64,000 bases of DNA from Oegoconia quadripuncta (GCA_949316235.1 OX438745.1:5275001-5339000), one strand, 5' to 3'. Shown: positions 1-11,611, counted from the first letter of the stretch. Notes: generated by a model from the letters alone, not told the origin. Program-made: numbers and translations.

Positions 1-35
1 TAGTACTAACGATTAAATGCAAAAAAACAGGTATA

Positions 36-350
36 TTTTTTTTATGCACAAAGGGTTGGTACTTGACCTCAATCACACCTGATATTAAGTGAAGATGAGG
101 TCGACATCATCTTTCCATCGGAAACCCCAAAACATTTGGGGGACTGGCTATCTAATCTCTTACAACCGGAACACAACAATGCTATTAACATTTCTGCTTG
201 GCGGCAGATTTAGATAAGATGGTGGTAGGTAGCCAGGTGGACATTTAAAATTAAACCGAGCACTTAAAACATGTACCCCGCTGGGGATCGAACCCGCGAC
301 CTCCGAATCGTAAACCCCAATGATGTTTAGATTGAGCCACGGAGGCGGTT
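36..350 (-). mobile_element. SINE family 1, near full length
   Basis: Read on the minus strand, a tRNA-like head with the pol III B-box GGTTCGATCCC is followed by a conserved body and ends in GTGCATA plus an A-run. Further copies of the same unit lie at 5833, 19024, 20013, 42165, 46027, 46524, 55784 and 56215. I see the repetition directly; calling it a tRNA-derived SINE is an inference from the head and the tail. Confidence 0.85.
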
Positions 351-757
351 AAATATTTCTATATATTTCTTTGGAAAATATGTTTCATATTTAGTTGTGT
401 TTAACGTCATTATTCCATAATTACTTAATATACAGATGATAATAAAAAAAAAATTATTAAAACTTTATTATGTTTGGTCGATATCGGTCAGAATGTGATC
501 TGATTGGTCCGAGTGTGATATTGTTCTGCTTAGACTATCTGCATGATGACAATACGTTTAAAAATACAATAAAAAATATACACAAAATAAACTAAACAAT
601 AAAATACGAAAACGTTCAAATTAGTTCTTCAAAATAGTTTATAATTTATGAAAATAAAAAAACAGTACGTAAGAAAAATTAGACAAAATCCTTTTGTCGT
701 AAAAAAATAACATTTTAAATACTGCTAATGCATGAAAAACTCTGTTACATTCCGAAT
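351..757. other. AT-rich spacer, nothing recognised
   Basis: No coding signature or repeat shared with the rest of the window was seen here. It lies just downstream of the minus-strand terminal exon at 832-989. Confidence 0.5.
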
Positions 758-763
758 TTTATT
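758..763 (-). promoter_or_regulatory. Polyadenylation signal AATAAA
   Basis: TTTATT on the plus strand reads AATAAA on the minus strand, about 70 bases after the stop codon of the exon at 832-989. The spacing suits a short 3' UTR and supports that exon as the end of a gene. The hexamer is common in AT-rich DNA, so this is supporting evidence only. Confidence 0.45.
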
Positions 764-831
764 GTATGGAAATTTTGTACTTTGTTGATTAAATTGTAGG
801 CAGTAAGGTCAAATTACCATATTGCCAGAGT

Positions 832-989
832 TTAGCAACAAACATTATCCCATGACTGTTCATAAAGCCAATTTTCCAAGAATAAATCTTCAACCAGTGA
901 ATTGTCAAATGTTTCTCTACATAACCGAACTTTACGGCTGAGTGAGTCAACATCAGTCACCGTACTACGCTCATAAAAGTCTTCGTCGA
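832..989 (-). CDS. Candidate terminal exon of a small secreted protein (with 8887-9007)
   Basis: Minus-strand open frame of 51 codons plus a stop, preceded by a T-rich tract and an AG at 990-991. Entering at 989 with two overhanging bases restores the codon left open by the exon at 8887-9007 (phase 1). The peptide is acidic and well mixed (DEDFYERSTV at its start, ENWLYEQSWDNVCC at its end), with three cysteines, unlike simple AT-rich noise. A second AG at 997-998 would shift the frame to an early stop, so the nearer acceptor is preferred. An AATAAA lies downstream at 758-763. The joined product would be 92 residues. I do not recognise a family. Further exons may exist inside the long intron, so the two-exon structure is an inference. 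Confidence 0.45.
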
Positions 990-1351
990 CTAATAACTAT
1001 AGAAATAAAAAAAAACAAACAAGAGTACACTCACACGCAAGCTGTTGGTGACGTAAAACGAAACGCACCCCAACGGATGCAGCGTACAGAATTTAAAAAT
1101 TAAATTATAACGAAAAACTCGCACGTGCGCCGTTAATAGGAAACGTGTTTTTTGTACAAACGGATCCCATATAGGCCTACCGCAAACGTTCGGTGACACG
1201 ACGATAACATTTTATTTTGTGGTCAACCGATATCAGCGGTGCCGATATTATGAATTGGTGTAATATGTTGGCCTTGAATAGGACGGGGTAACCGAACAGT
1301 CAGATTAGTTACGTATATTTAATATAGATTAAATTAAAGAAGTTATGCAGT

Positions 1352-1640
1352 GTGAAAGAGGACGCAGTGACAAAGATTAAAAAAGGTATGCCGAGATGGT
1401 TTGGACATATGGAGAGGATGACTGAAAGAAGATTAACGAAAGAGATATACCTACGACGTGAATGTGGATGATGGTGTTGGTAGGGGAAGACCGTTCGCCG
1501 TGGTCTTCCCCTACCACCTTCGCCGTACCATGATCTAATTGGGGACGTCTTAAGGAAAGGCCAAGTCAAGAGTACCCTAAACCGACGAGCATGTATGAAC
1601 AAACTTATGAGAGTAAAGCAAAAGAGGTGTGTCAGGATCT
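1352..1640 (+). pseudogene. Relic of a non-LTR reverse transcriptase C-terminal tail
   Basis: Pieces of one protein are readable with frameshifts: GMPRWFGHMERMTERRL, then VGRGRP, then a stretch after the GRP motif that keeps the family's spacing up to MNKLMRV. The WFGHxxRM followed by GRGRP pattern marks the extreme C-terminus of many insect LINE polymerases. Part of the GRGRP region has been copied as a small inverted repeat (GGGGAAGACC near 1484 and GGTCTTCCCC near 1502), which breaks the frame. Dead fragment. Confidence 0.6.
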
Positions 1641-1789
1641 ATTTTTGTACACAAAAGGTGACCTTGGTAACAAAATTTGAATTTTTTGAATATAGTAGGT
1701 ATGACATCCCCCAAAGACAGTGTCAAATTCAATTTTATATCATAATTATGTCATCATCAGACAGTAGATATTCGCCAAATGTATAGGGT

Positions 1790-3430
1790 CAACTAAAATT
1801 CAAAGTGCTTACTGGAATGGAAGACTTCAAATTTTGCATAGAATATTTCAACCTAAACATGGCCAGTAAGTACGTTGAGTGAACCACCTCGGAGCTATGT
1901 TGGATGAATAATTCAATAATCAGTCCTGTCGATATGTTAGGTTAGTGACACAACCATAGGAATGCAAAGTAGGCACTTAGTAAAAATTAAGTAGATATCA
2001 ATAAATATTTTATCTCTGTTGTTATTATTGTCACTATAAATAATTTTCACAACGGAATCACCTACTTACATTTTCTTCCCCTGAAAGTTAATGGCAATTG
2101 ACAACCCTAAAAAATAGTGAAGACTACACTTTCATAGATGTCAATAGATAGGTATCCAAGAAAGCTTCACATGTTCACTGCCCATGTCACCGTAACCTCC
2201 CACAAATATGGTCTATATTTTCGACTACAAAGACAGTGGGATCAGAACAGAATTGACGACCTTGAAGACGACCTCACAGACCAGCAATTAACTGGTTAAT
2301 CCTTCACACTGACAATGTACTTGGCGGCACTAAGATATAGGAGTAGGAGCGGTACCCATTTAGTCTCTTTCTCTTGGCACAGCGAAAGATGCTTACCTAC
2401 TACCTACTACTTCAAATCAAATCAAGAATGTTTATACCTAATTCGAAAGCTATTTAAAATCGTCGATGACATTAGTACAATTACCGCTAAGCTTATGTCC
2501 CCAGGGAAGACCTTTTATAGCTCCCCGCGTTTGTCTATCCCCATTTCAGTGCGCGTTACATCCATCCCAAATGTAGCGAACTTCCAAGTCCAAAAAAACT
2601 AAAGAAAAGGGACCAGCCAGAATAGTCTTAGTAACTAATTGCTCTTAGCAGTTTAACTAACTGGTCTAGCAGCGAAAACAGCATTATCTGTCAGTAAATG
2701 TTCGCCACAAATACCAATGATTTGTGTCAAGACAATGTCTGAAAATCGTCCTGACTACTCAGGATCTGGCTCAGTGTTGATGTTGACCCGTGGCTCAGGG
2801 GCCGTACTTGCCCATGCCTGTCACAGACCAACCGACACGACCGTTAATATTATCTTATTTATTAGTTACTCTCAAAATATAAATTCAATCAACTTCCCAC
2901 AGGCCCATTACAGTTGCGTAACGACAATATTGCGAACAGAATTTAAATGTTCCAATGATAATCAGACATCGGACGGAGGTCAACTCATCAACGGACGCCA
3001 AAATATACGTTACGCGTAATTTTAAATTCAAACCACGAACCGTTGATTAGAGAACGGATGACCATTTGCAAAACCTTATGTTTAATATATTCCGGAATAG
3101 CGCTTTAAAAATAATTTAGATAATTTTATGAAGTGTCCTCTTTGCAATTGAAATTCGGATATATCTTTTCGTTCGTTATCTAAAATATTATGTTCATTAG
3201 ATAATATAGAAAATATAGATAATATAGTTTATGATGCCATTTTCATAGCATAGGTACCTTTTAAATCGACATGTCAGATGGTCAGATATAAACTTCCCTC
3301 GTCATTAAAGGCATGCAAAGGATTTCCTTTGCGGATGCCAATGTTAAACTGTAAAACTTATTTATAATCCATGGTAAAAGGTATGGCAAGGTCACTCACC
3401 TCTTTTTATACTTTTTATAACGCAACATAA
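1790..3430. other. Intronic or intergenic DNA, nothing recognised
   Basis: Two unremarkable plus-strand open frames of 95 and 100 codons occur (2315-2602 and 2717-3019). Neither shows domains, splice context or repeat partners here, and I do not regard them as genes. If the minus-strand gene at 832-9007 is real, this is its intron. Confidence 0.4.
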
Positions 3431-3434
3431 CACA

Positions 3435-3575
3435 CACGTTATACCTATTCCAGTTTCCTCATTCCAACTGTCAATTCGGAGTCAATGTCAACTGTCAAGT
3501 CAACGGGGTTCGAACGCGCGACCGTTGTTTTCAAAGGCAGGGTCACTTACAAGACCAATCAGTCCATAAAAATGA
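3435..3575 (-). repeat. Possible decayed tRNA-headed SINE
   Basis: On the minus strand a B-box-like GCGTTCGAACCCC follows a tRNA-like stretch. No second copy is visible in this window, so the call rests on the box alone. Confidence 0.3.
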
Positions 3576-4220
3576 TAGATTTGTTAAATCATCAAAACGC
3601 CAACTATCTATAGACAACTTATCAAAATTAGTGACATAGCCGACCGCGCGTGCCTATCAAGCCTCTCAGATTAGACTGAATATAGGAATCTATCAAAATA
3701 AATGCTCATCCATCACAAATTGACCATTTTTTTCAACCTGAATGAGGGTCAAGCGTTTCGCAACAGCGGATACGGCGCGGCAGGACGTCCGGCGATATCA
3801 ACACTTTTACCGTCGGATGACTATATACCTACCTATTTTCTAGGCTTACCAACATAACTAGACACAACGGCAAATTGTTGCTTTTAATAATTATTTAAGT
3901 ACCTAACGGTACGTAATTATTAGACCCTAATTGTTCCCGTCAACCACTCCAATATAGTAATATTTAATATCTTGTGCTCATTTTTACTGTTAGTTGTACG
4001 CCATACGCCATTGTTCTTATCTAACTCTATGAGTGACTGGAAGAAATCCCGTTATTGCTCCGATGGTAGTTAATTTTAAGAACCCAAGTATTTTCTTTTG
4101 TACAAAAAGCGTTTACGAACAATAACACAAACCAAGTTTATCTCGTGCTAGAAAAGATGCACGCGAATGACATTAGCTGCATGGAATACGCATCAACTTT
4201 TGCATGAGCATATTAATAGA

Positions 4221-4496
4221 CGACCTGTTTGGTGTAGTGGTTAGAAACACTGCAGCTATACTAAAAGGTCGTGGGTTCGAATCCCGCTAAGGGCATGTGT
4301 TTGCATGATGAATACGGACATGTGTAACCGAGTTTTGGATGTTTCATATATGTATTTACTTACAAAAAAAATGTATTTGTGTAGTATATCAACCATCTGG
4401 TATCCATAATACAAGCCTAGTTGCTTAGAGTGGAACTAGATGGCGTTGTGTCTATGTGCAAAGATATTTATTTATTATTATTATATTATTAATATT
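4221..4496 (+). mobile_element. SINE family 2, full length
   Basis: A-box TGGTGTAGTGG and B-box GGTTCGAATCC are spaced as in a tRNA. The body ends with ACTAGATGGCG and a TTA-rich tail. Other copies are at 4866, 13417, 18179 and 33688. The head resembles a tRNA, but the rest of the unit rules out a functional tRNA gene. Confidence 0.85.
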
Positions 4497-4865
4497 TATC
4501 TGCTACTATTTATATATGTCTGTGCTTCAACCTTCCTATTCCAGAAAATTTTCTCATTGGCAATCCTATCCTTCAAAGAAATGATCGAGCTCGTTCCACT
4601 GCTCCTTGAGCGACTTTGAGCTCTGTCAATAATGATATAAACATGATAGATAATGCATTGGTTAATTTATTACCAATTAACAGTGATTTATAACTTGTTA
4701 GATAAGTGAAGCAGGCAGGGGGATATCTGCTTACAGTAAATAAGTAGATATTTTTTTCTTTACACCCATTTGATTAACAAATATAGCCATGTGATAATAG
4801 ACTTAAAACTGAATTTCGGTTAATTTAAAAACTTTTATTGGACCTTTAAAAACAGTAGTTGTTCT

Positions 4866-5121
4866 TAAAAAATAAATATATTAGGCGCCATCTAGTTGCA
4901 CAGTAAGCAACTATAGGCTTGTGTTGTGGATATGAGATGATTGATATATACTACATTATTACATTATTTTTTTTTGTAATTAAATACTTTTTATAAATGA
5001 AAGCATCCATAACTCGGGTACAAATGTCATTACACAAACATATGTCACTAGCGGAATTCGAACCCACAACCTTTTGGTATAGTGGCCAGAGTTGCTAACC
5101 ACCACACCAAACAGGTCGTCA
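4866..5121 (-). mobile_element. SINE family 2, minus strand
   Basis: Reverse complement of the unit at 4221, from the 3' motif CGCCATCTAG to the head containing CACCAAACAGGTCGTC. It lies about 370 bases from the copy at 4221 in opposite orientation, so the pair could fold into a long imperfect hairpin in RNA. Confidence 0.8.
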
Positions 5122-5302
5122 TTCTTGATGTCATATTGAATGCATTGTTGGTGCCACATATTCTTGTTAGAAGAAAATTTGGTTTAACTTCTCTCAAGAC
5201 CCAAACAATCAGATTATTACATGTTTAATATATAAAACGATCATATTATTCATCATCTCATGGGCACTACCTAAGTTTTTTTTTATATTAGAAAGTAAGA
5301 AA

Positions 5303-5497
5303 GGCCTCGGTTGCGGGTTCGAATCCCGCGAGGAGTAAAGTTTGTGTGATGAATCCGAATATTTATTCCCGAGTCATGGATATTGATATAAATATTTATG
5401 TATGTTTATCCATCATCTAGTATCCATAGCTCTGCTTAGTTTGGGACTAGATAATTGGTGTAAGTGTTCGAAATATTTATTTATTTATTCTTGGTAC
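5303..5497 (+). mobile_element. SINE family 3 (relative of family 2), 5' truncated
   Basis: It begins at the B-box GCGGGTTCGAATCCCGCG and runs through a body like that of family 2 (CATCTAGTATCCATAGC, then ACTAGATAATTGG) to a TTTA-rich tail. Related copies are at 28842 and, as remnants, at 23857 and 47375. Confidence 0.7.
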
Positions 5498-5832
5498 ATA
5501 CCCATTGAAAGTATTATTGTTGTTACACCTAATAGGAGTGATGTCTCCCTGAATTTGTTAATACAATAAATTGTATGTTTGCTTCTAAACTTCTAAAGTC
5601 AAATTGATCAAACTAATCCCATTGAAACTTAGTAATTTTATCATTAACTAATGTCCTAATTAGCCATTTGAAGTAATAGTTAAAAAGTAGTAGCTACATG
5701 GGATAATAATCCTACCAGCAACTTAGAATATGAATCAAGAATTTATTTGCATGAATACAGTTATATAAGTTGTTAATAAAAATAGAGAGTTCGGTGTATC
5801 CAGTCTGCTTGCAGACGTGCAAATATTAATTT

Positions 5833-6050
5833 AAATCTACTTCCGCCTGGCTAGCTACCACCATCTCATCTAAATCTGCCGCCAAGCAACAATGTTAATA
5901 GCATTGTTGTGTTCCAGTTGTCAGAGGTAAGATAGCTAGTCCCCCAAATAAGATGGGGTTTCCATGTCAGTACGCTGCGACCTCATCTTCACTTAACATC
6001 AGGTGTGATTGAGGTCAAGTACTAACCCATTGTGCATAAAAAAAAACTGA
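5833..6050 (+). mobile_element. SINE family 1, head missing
   Basis: Matches the body and tail of family 1 (CGCCTGGCTAGCTACCACC to GTGCATA plus an A-run). The tRNA-like head is absent, as in a 5'-truncated insertion. Confidence 0.8.
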
Positions 6051-6179
6051 TATAATTCAAATCCTATACTACGAGTATTCACAATTAAAAAAACAATGTC
6101 AAGCTTAACCCATTAAAATAATAATTATTAGTTATAACATAACATGTCGATTATGGAAATTTCAATCCCACCCCACCTG

Positions 6180-6376
6180 TCCCAACTAATATTATAAATG
6201 CGAAAGTTTGTGTGTATGTCTGTATGTACCTCTTCACACCTATATGGCTGGACGGATTCGGATGAAATTTGGTGGATAGACAGATTAGGACCTGGATTAA
6301 CATATAGGTAAATTTTTTTGCTGAACCGATTTTGATGAAATCTTCCACGCGGACGAAGTCGCGGGCGGAAAACTAG
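6180..6376 (+). mobile_element. Short non-autonomous Helitron-like element
   Basis: It begins TC followed by AATATTATAAATGCGAAAG and ends with the ACGCGGACGAAGTCGCGGGC stretch, then CTAG followed by T. The 5' TC and 3' CTAG with a T on the right fit Helitron ends, and this sequence pair is widespread in moths and butterflies. The minus-strand open frame of 65 codons over it is incidental. The class assignment is from memory of the family, not from a search. Confidence 0.55.
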
Positions 6377-7057
6377 TTATAAATATATTATTGTCATTGA
6401 GGAGTAAGGCAAATACTGTTTTGAACTATGTACATGTAATCATCCAAATAGGATTACAGAGATTATAAATAAATACTAAACAAACATATCTATTGAGTAC
6501 CTGGTATGAAACTAGTGTGATACAGGTAAATAAAACGTGGTGATATTGGGGCGCATTATTAGTCAGAGTGAGACGGGTGCAAAAAAGTTGCCCGAGTGCC
6601 CCCTAAACACCCTAACCCAGTATTTCCCAACGTAAGGGTTGTGGTGTAACCACCTGTAGGTTGCGAGAAGATATTAGGTGGATCGCAGTCGCAACACCGC
6701 ACAACGTGTCATTCGACCTACATCCTCCCTACATCCCCTTCACTACCTCATACTTATGTGAAGTGGGATTTTCTGCCTTAGTTTCTATCAAGACAAAATA
6801 GAAAAATTATTGAACGTATGAAATTCACAGCGATTAAAAGTGACTAAAATTGAAGTGTAACCAAAGCTATTATGACAAGAAATATGCAATAAATGCAAAT
6901 GTGTCATTAAAATATCACATATTTATATTTTCTCGTGTCTAGCTTTATATGGTTTATCACTTGCAGTTGTTTTTAAGTTGATTTTAGATATAGTTTTTTC
7001 TTTTTGTTTACTTTTAGGTAATGTTTAAATTTATTCATAGAGTAATAGTAATTAATT

Positions 7058-7205
7058 CCTTGGTGGCAGCAACTACTCTACTTGGGGGGGACTGAAAATC
7101 AGCAAATCTGCTGAGTCCACCTCTTCATCACAGTTTGACCTAATTTATTATCAATTAATTACTTGTTAAATTAACTTTGTGGTGAATAAATACCTTTTAT
7201 TTATT
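7058..7205 (+). repeat. Short repeat X, copy 1 (possible LINE/SINE 3' end)
   Basis: GGTGGCAG.AACTACTCTA, then ACTGAAAATCAGCAA, then CTTCATCACA, ending in a TTTAT-rich tail. A second copy lies at 46804-47026, where it interrupts a SINE. A simple-repeat 3' tail suggests a target-primed retroelement end. I do not recognise the family. Confidence 0.6.
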
Positions 7206-7517
7206 TTATTTATATATTTTCCTTAATTAAAAATTTCAATTATGTTTTGGGTGGTTTTCATTATTTCTTAACAGAGCAGTCCTTCGTATAGTTGCAACAC
7301 GTATTGAGAAAATGTTAGGCACGAGGTGGGTCCTGAAATTTGATTTTTGTTTTTAGGTGAGTCTCGTTTCTGTAAACATTGGGAATCACTGCTCTAACCC
7401 ATTAGAACACAAAATCCAAAGAAATTAAAGATCTTATTCAAACCTTGGTCCTTCATCCAGGACGTGGACGTTGTCAAGTTAAACAAATGATTATAGCAGG
7501 CAGTCCCGTGAACTAAA

Positions 7518-7598
7518 TCAGCCACAGGGCATCCACTGTTGTACAAAGGCCTCCCCCATAGATTTACAGAGGGACTGGTTGGAAGTGGCCTGCGTCCA
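7518..7598 (-). pseudogene. RTE-type LINE, last codons of the polymerase
   Basis: Minus-strand frame ending KSMGEAFVQQWMPCG then a stop, matching the usual C-terminal WKSLGEAYVQQW-type ending of RTE-clade LINEs. Only this 3' fragment is present, as is usual for 5'-truncated copies. Confidence 0.65.
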
Positions 7599-7715
7599 GT
7601 ACAGTACTGTACAGTAAAGAAGACCATAAATGTAACAGCTGATTTCAATTACGCTATGGTTTTTAAACAAATTAAATACACAAAAATACAAATACTAAAT
7701 ATTTATTTGGCTCAG

Positions 7716-8274
7716 ATTTAGATTATCAACCCACGAGTTGCGAATTTAAATGTATATCATTCGAAAGACCATATTTTTATTAGTATATTTGCAAATTTTT
7801 AGATCTCGGAAACTTACGGTTTTTTAGATATTACAATTTAAAAAAAGGATAATTTTGGTTTTTTTTGTCAATGGTATTATAGAAAAGGTATGTGATGTGC
7901 CGTTGCGTTTCGTTTCATCTGAGTATGGTAATAGCTATTCGTATTATTTTCACGAGAAACTTACTTTATTTTACTTACTTTTTTTCTTTTTTCTTTTTTT
8001 TTAAGATACGTAGTTTTTAAATATCCTTACCAATACTAGCTACTTCGACTGTAAGAAAGCAAGGCGAGTGAGTTTACATCAAAAACTATTTTTTTTATGA
8101 GAAAACAGGAAAACTTGAGTGAAAACATATTTTGGTACATTGAAAACAACAAGTGCAAATGCAAATTTCTAAAAAACTAAGCATTTCCGAGGGGGGGGAG
8201 TGGCACAGGGAGGGAGCCCTCCCTCCCCCCACCCCTCCCCCTCCCCCCTTAAATCGTGGGTTGATAATCTAAAT
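7716..8274. mobile_element. MITE with 21-bp terminal inverted repeats
   Basis: ATTTAGATTATCAACCCACGA at 7716-7736 is repeated exactly in inverse orientation at 8254-8274. The ends fit TA-flanked GATTATC termini. The 559-bp body has no coding capacity. Near the right end (8190-8247) a G-run and a C-run flank GGGAGGGAGCCCTCCCTCCC, which could form a very stable hairpin. Confidence 0.75.
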
Positions 8275-8279
8275 TTCTT

Positions 8280-8880
8280 CCATTTATTTCATCAGCTTAG
8301 GCAAATTTCAGCTGAGGAGCTCCTCTTAAGTAATAGAATTTACTTGTGATAGGAGTCCCTGCTCTTCCTGTATTGGACACATAGTTAAATTTATAATTAC
8401 AATTGAAGTTAGCCTTCAATTCCAAGTAATCGAAGGCTACACTATGACCAGCCTGTTTCTAAATAAATTTCCAGTTATATTTAGGACTTTTAAATTTATT
8501 AAGCTTTTATAAACCATGACAAGTATGGCCTGTAACGAATTTTTAGGCTTTTTTGTGCTCTATCTAATACTCTAACCCAACTTAGAGACCTCTTCCAGCC
8601 AACTTGAGAATTGAAATAGGACACGGAGTAAATCTAATGTAGTAAAGAAAATAATGATAATATTGGGAGGCAGAATTATAATGTAATTGGTTCCCTAATC
8701 AGAACTTCGACTATCTAAAAAAAAAACAGGAAGAAATGTTCCGTAAAGTTTCTTGCACTTTTGACCCCCAAAAGCTATGATTCAAAATGTTTGATTATAT
8801 ATATTATTTACGTAAAAAAGTTTTTTCATTACAAAACAAAGTTCAAATTCATACTTAATTTTATAAGAAAATAAAAAAAA
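8280..8880. other. AT-rich sequence, nothing recognised
   Basis: No repeat partner and no coding signal. It is immediately intronic to the donor at 8881-8886 on the minus strand. Confidence 0.4.
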
Positions 8881-8886
8881 ACTTAC

Positions 8887-9007
8887 TCAGTTCTTGGGCT
8901 TCAACATTGTCCTTTGTTAGAGATAATAAAATTAGGAAATACACAACGTACAGACACCACGCACATAAACGATCGCATCGATACATAACAAAAGCACTTT
9001 GTGACAT
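8887..9007 (-). CDS. Candidate first coding exon with signal peptide
   Basis: Minus-strand exon of 40 codons plus one base, ended by a consensus donor GTAAGT (plus 8881-8886). The product begins MSQSAFVMYRCDRLCAW and continues through a hydrophobic core (residues 15-30, ending FLILLSL). A polar TKDNVEAQEL follows, a good signal peptide with a likely cut near VEA/QE. In-frame upstream codons are closed; three very short upstream frames precede it in the 5' leader (about 9025-9190). It joins in phase to the exon at 832-989. I cannot name the protein. It may have more exons within the 7.9 kb intron, and 5' leader splicing near 9170 is possible. Confidence 0.5.
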
Positions 9008-9199
9008 TGCTAACACAATTAGTTCCTAGCTATAAAACTAGCATTTTAAGTTAAGGAATAAAGTTTTAGCTATATTCTAAAAGGCACTGCACATATTCAT
9101 CTACTCGGAAAACCACACAAACACAACACTAAATACGAACGACATTCAGCCGCACGCAGCAACTTGCTGCAACAAACAACCAAAACCAACAAAGTCAAA

Positions 9200-9640
9200 C
9201 CAACCAAAAACAGTATATCCAAATCTACATATTTACAGCAATCTAGCGATACGCTGCTTTAACTAGAGGTTATTTACACCAAACAAAGAAATAGCGCTTA
9301 CAATGCTGAAAGTGGATTAATTTATACAAATTCGGATACACCATCAACATAGCGCAATTTAAAAATAAAGACTAACTGTCAGTGTCAATGTCACAAGAAC
9401 TTTATTCTGACTGGATGCCATGGACATAATATGCTGGATGCACGCTGTTACTCCCATGACAGGACTTGATGATGGCAGAATACTAAAAAGGAAAGCCATT
9501 CCCTAAAAGAATTGAATTGAACTAAATACCTCCTAAACAAAATAAAGTCATACTAAAAAAACGTCTGACTGAAGTAAAAGCTCTATCTAGCTAGTTGATC
9601 ATGCCAACGCATATTGGGTTATTAGTAGAGCAAAAATAAA
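9200..9640. other. Upstream region of the minus-strand gene, no element recognised
   Basis: AT-rich, lying where the promoter of the minus-strand gene should be. No core-promoter motif was clear enough to call. Confidence 0.3.
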
Positions 9641-9894
9641 AACACGTAGTTGGCGTATAACTTGTTCTGTTTTGGCCTTGGCTATGTTCTGAGGGAGAAT
9701 AGACGTAGATTACTCGCCAAATATCAAAGCGCCTGTTCAGCGACGCTGTTAGGCGAAAAATTAATCTGGGTGAATATTTTATATTCAGGGAACATCAAAA
9801 TTATACGTTCGGTTCACCCTCACGAGCGAGATATTTATCTAGCAATTAATGTAATGTTTAAAATTTGTCACAGCTTTGTGTGGTCTGTGATTGA

Positions 9895-11000
9895 TATAAA
9901 AGTGCGTAATGAGCTTTCTGGTTCCCACAAGCAGCCGCCAAAATCTTCCGTAAAACATTCTGTCACTACTATCCTCAGACGAAGGAACTACTAGAAGAAG
10001 ACTAGCCTGAATAACCACAGATCCCTTTGCCTTCCAACATTGTTGGAGGATGAACCAAAAAAAGTATTTTGTGATTATATGGCAACACTTAGGATCAATA
10101 CCAAAGAGTACTATCAATACTCAATAGTTCTTCACAAAAAGTAGATTATTGCAACCGGAAGTTCTTCATTTATTTCTAACCGACTTCAATCAAAAATCAA
10201 AAAGAAGGAGGTTCTATGTTTTAATTATAATTTAAATTTATTTAATAGTAATAGTCATCAAGAAAGAATGTCATTAACTCCTTGTGATTATTTTAATTGG
10301 TGCCTAACTTTAAAAACTGAAGTGAAGTTACCAAATTATTTGCTCAGTGAATTAAGACTTTATTCACCAGTTTGCCACCACTGGTTTCACCCAACAAACA
10401 AAGAGGAATGAGCATATAATCAATAATACTCAGAATTTTGATCAATTCCATTTTAGTGATCCATACAAACAGCTTGCGGCTATCCAGCGTTAACGGTGAG
10501 ATTTAATAATTATTTTATTGAATTCTTTGCGAAAGTTCGGTTGCAGTGTAGCAATTTGAGAACCTACTTAAGCACCTTTAGCGACTTACACTTTGATGTA
10601 CCCAGTAAGTTTTTCATGACTTTGACTACGGTTAGGGCGTCATTAGCGGGTCTGGCAAAAATGGACTAAAATTTTGAAAAAGATTTTTTTTAGTATTTAT
10701 GTATCTATATCCCAATCAACTAATTTATTAATCTATTTACTTCGGCTATTATATTTATTAGTGTGTAGGTATTTGTTTTAATTCCAAGTGACCCTATAGT
10801 TGACTGGAACAAATCCCTCTATGGGATATATCCGCCGTTGTACTCCTTAAAATTAATGTAATATTTTTTTACATAATAAAGTGTTTACAAACTATTTTCT
10901 AACTTTATTTGGGTTCCCATTTTGATACGTCACCAAATGGAATGGGAGACCAACGGCACCTCCTGATAATGCTTTCAAAGAGGGATAATTAATTAATTAT
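9895..11000 (+). repeat. Dispersed repeat pair, copy 1 (partner 29595-30320)
   Basis: Colinear blocks are shared with 29595-30320: AGCCGCCAAA..CTTTCGTAAA near 9934; TCAATTCCATTTTAGTGA near 10443; CCAGCGTTAACGGTGAGATT near 10485; GTCACCAAA near 10927. Further shared blocks follow at 12768-12830 and 12930-12965. The identity of the unit is unknown. A common lepidopteran motif AACCGACTTCAATC lies at about 10179. Confidence 0.6.
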
Positions 11001-11003
11001 CAA

Positions 11004-11611
11004 TTGAGACCTGCAGTGTCACTTAGAGACAGATTTAAAGAGTATAATATTCTAACCTTTTCGTCACAGTACATTTTTGAAAATCTAATATATGTCAAAA
11101 AAAATATAGCATCATTTAGGAAAAATAGTGATAAACATGATGTCAATACAAGAAATAAAGATAAACTTGCAGGTCACATAAGTCGCCTCCACAAAGTCAG
11201 TAATTCATTCAAAGGGTTATGTATACGCTTTTTCAATAAAGTTCCTGTTGATATACAAAATCTTCCTTTCAATAAATTTAAAGATACTATAAAACAGAAA
11301 GTTATTAAGAAAGCATATTATAAAATATCAGATTATTTAGATGATAAACAATCATGGACATAACCAGCCCGTTCGCATAACCAGGCTATTTCACAATTAA
11401 TAATGAAATATTATAATATAAAATAATAATTTTGTAATATAACAACCTTTTTTTAAAAGAGCGACCTCTCGAGTTTCTTGCTTGTTCTTCTCAGGAGAAA
11501 ATTGCCTTTTGAACAAGCAGTAGCTTTAAAAATGTAAAATCTGACTATTTTAAGTGTACCCTGTGTACCTACAAAATAAAGCATTTTTTGATTTTGATTT
11601 TGATTTTGATA
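11004..11611 (+). pseudogene. LINE 3' end: polymerase C-terminus with TGATTT tail
   Basis: Open for 119 codons: SLRDRFKEYNILTFSSQYIF near the start, NSDKHDVNTRNKDKL in the middle, YYKISDYLDDKQSWT at the stop (11361-11363). It is the last part of a Jockey/CR1-group polymerase, followed by a 3' UTR with GAGTTTCTTGCTTGTTCTTCTC and a TGATTT tandem tail at 11587-11611. The frame is intact in this piece, but the element is 5' truncated. A second, frameshifted copy is at 31311. Confidence 0.7.

Noticed and set aside
2315..3019. Two plus-strand frames of 95 and 100 codons as genes
   Set aside because: Low-complexity composition, no splice or promoter context, no recognisable motif.
4221..4300. tRNA gene (A-box and B-box present); likewise 13417, 18179, 46524
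   Set aside because: No complete cloverleaf with acceptor stem could be formed, and each is followed by the same SINE body.
9650..10117. Plus and minus reading frames of 114 and 92 codons
   Set aside because: They lie in a dispersed repeat, overlap each other on opposite strands, and show no domain or conserved reading in the partner copy at 29.6 kb.
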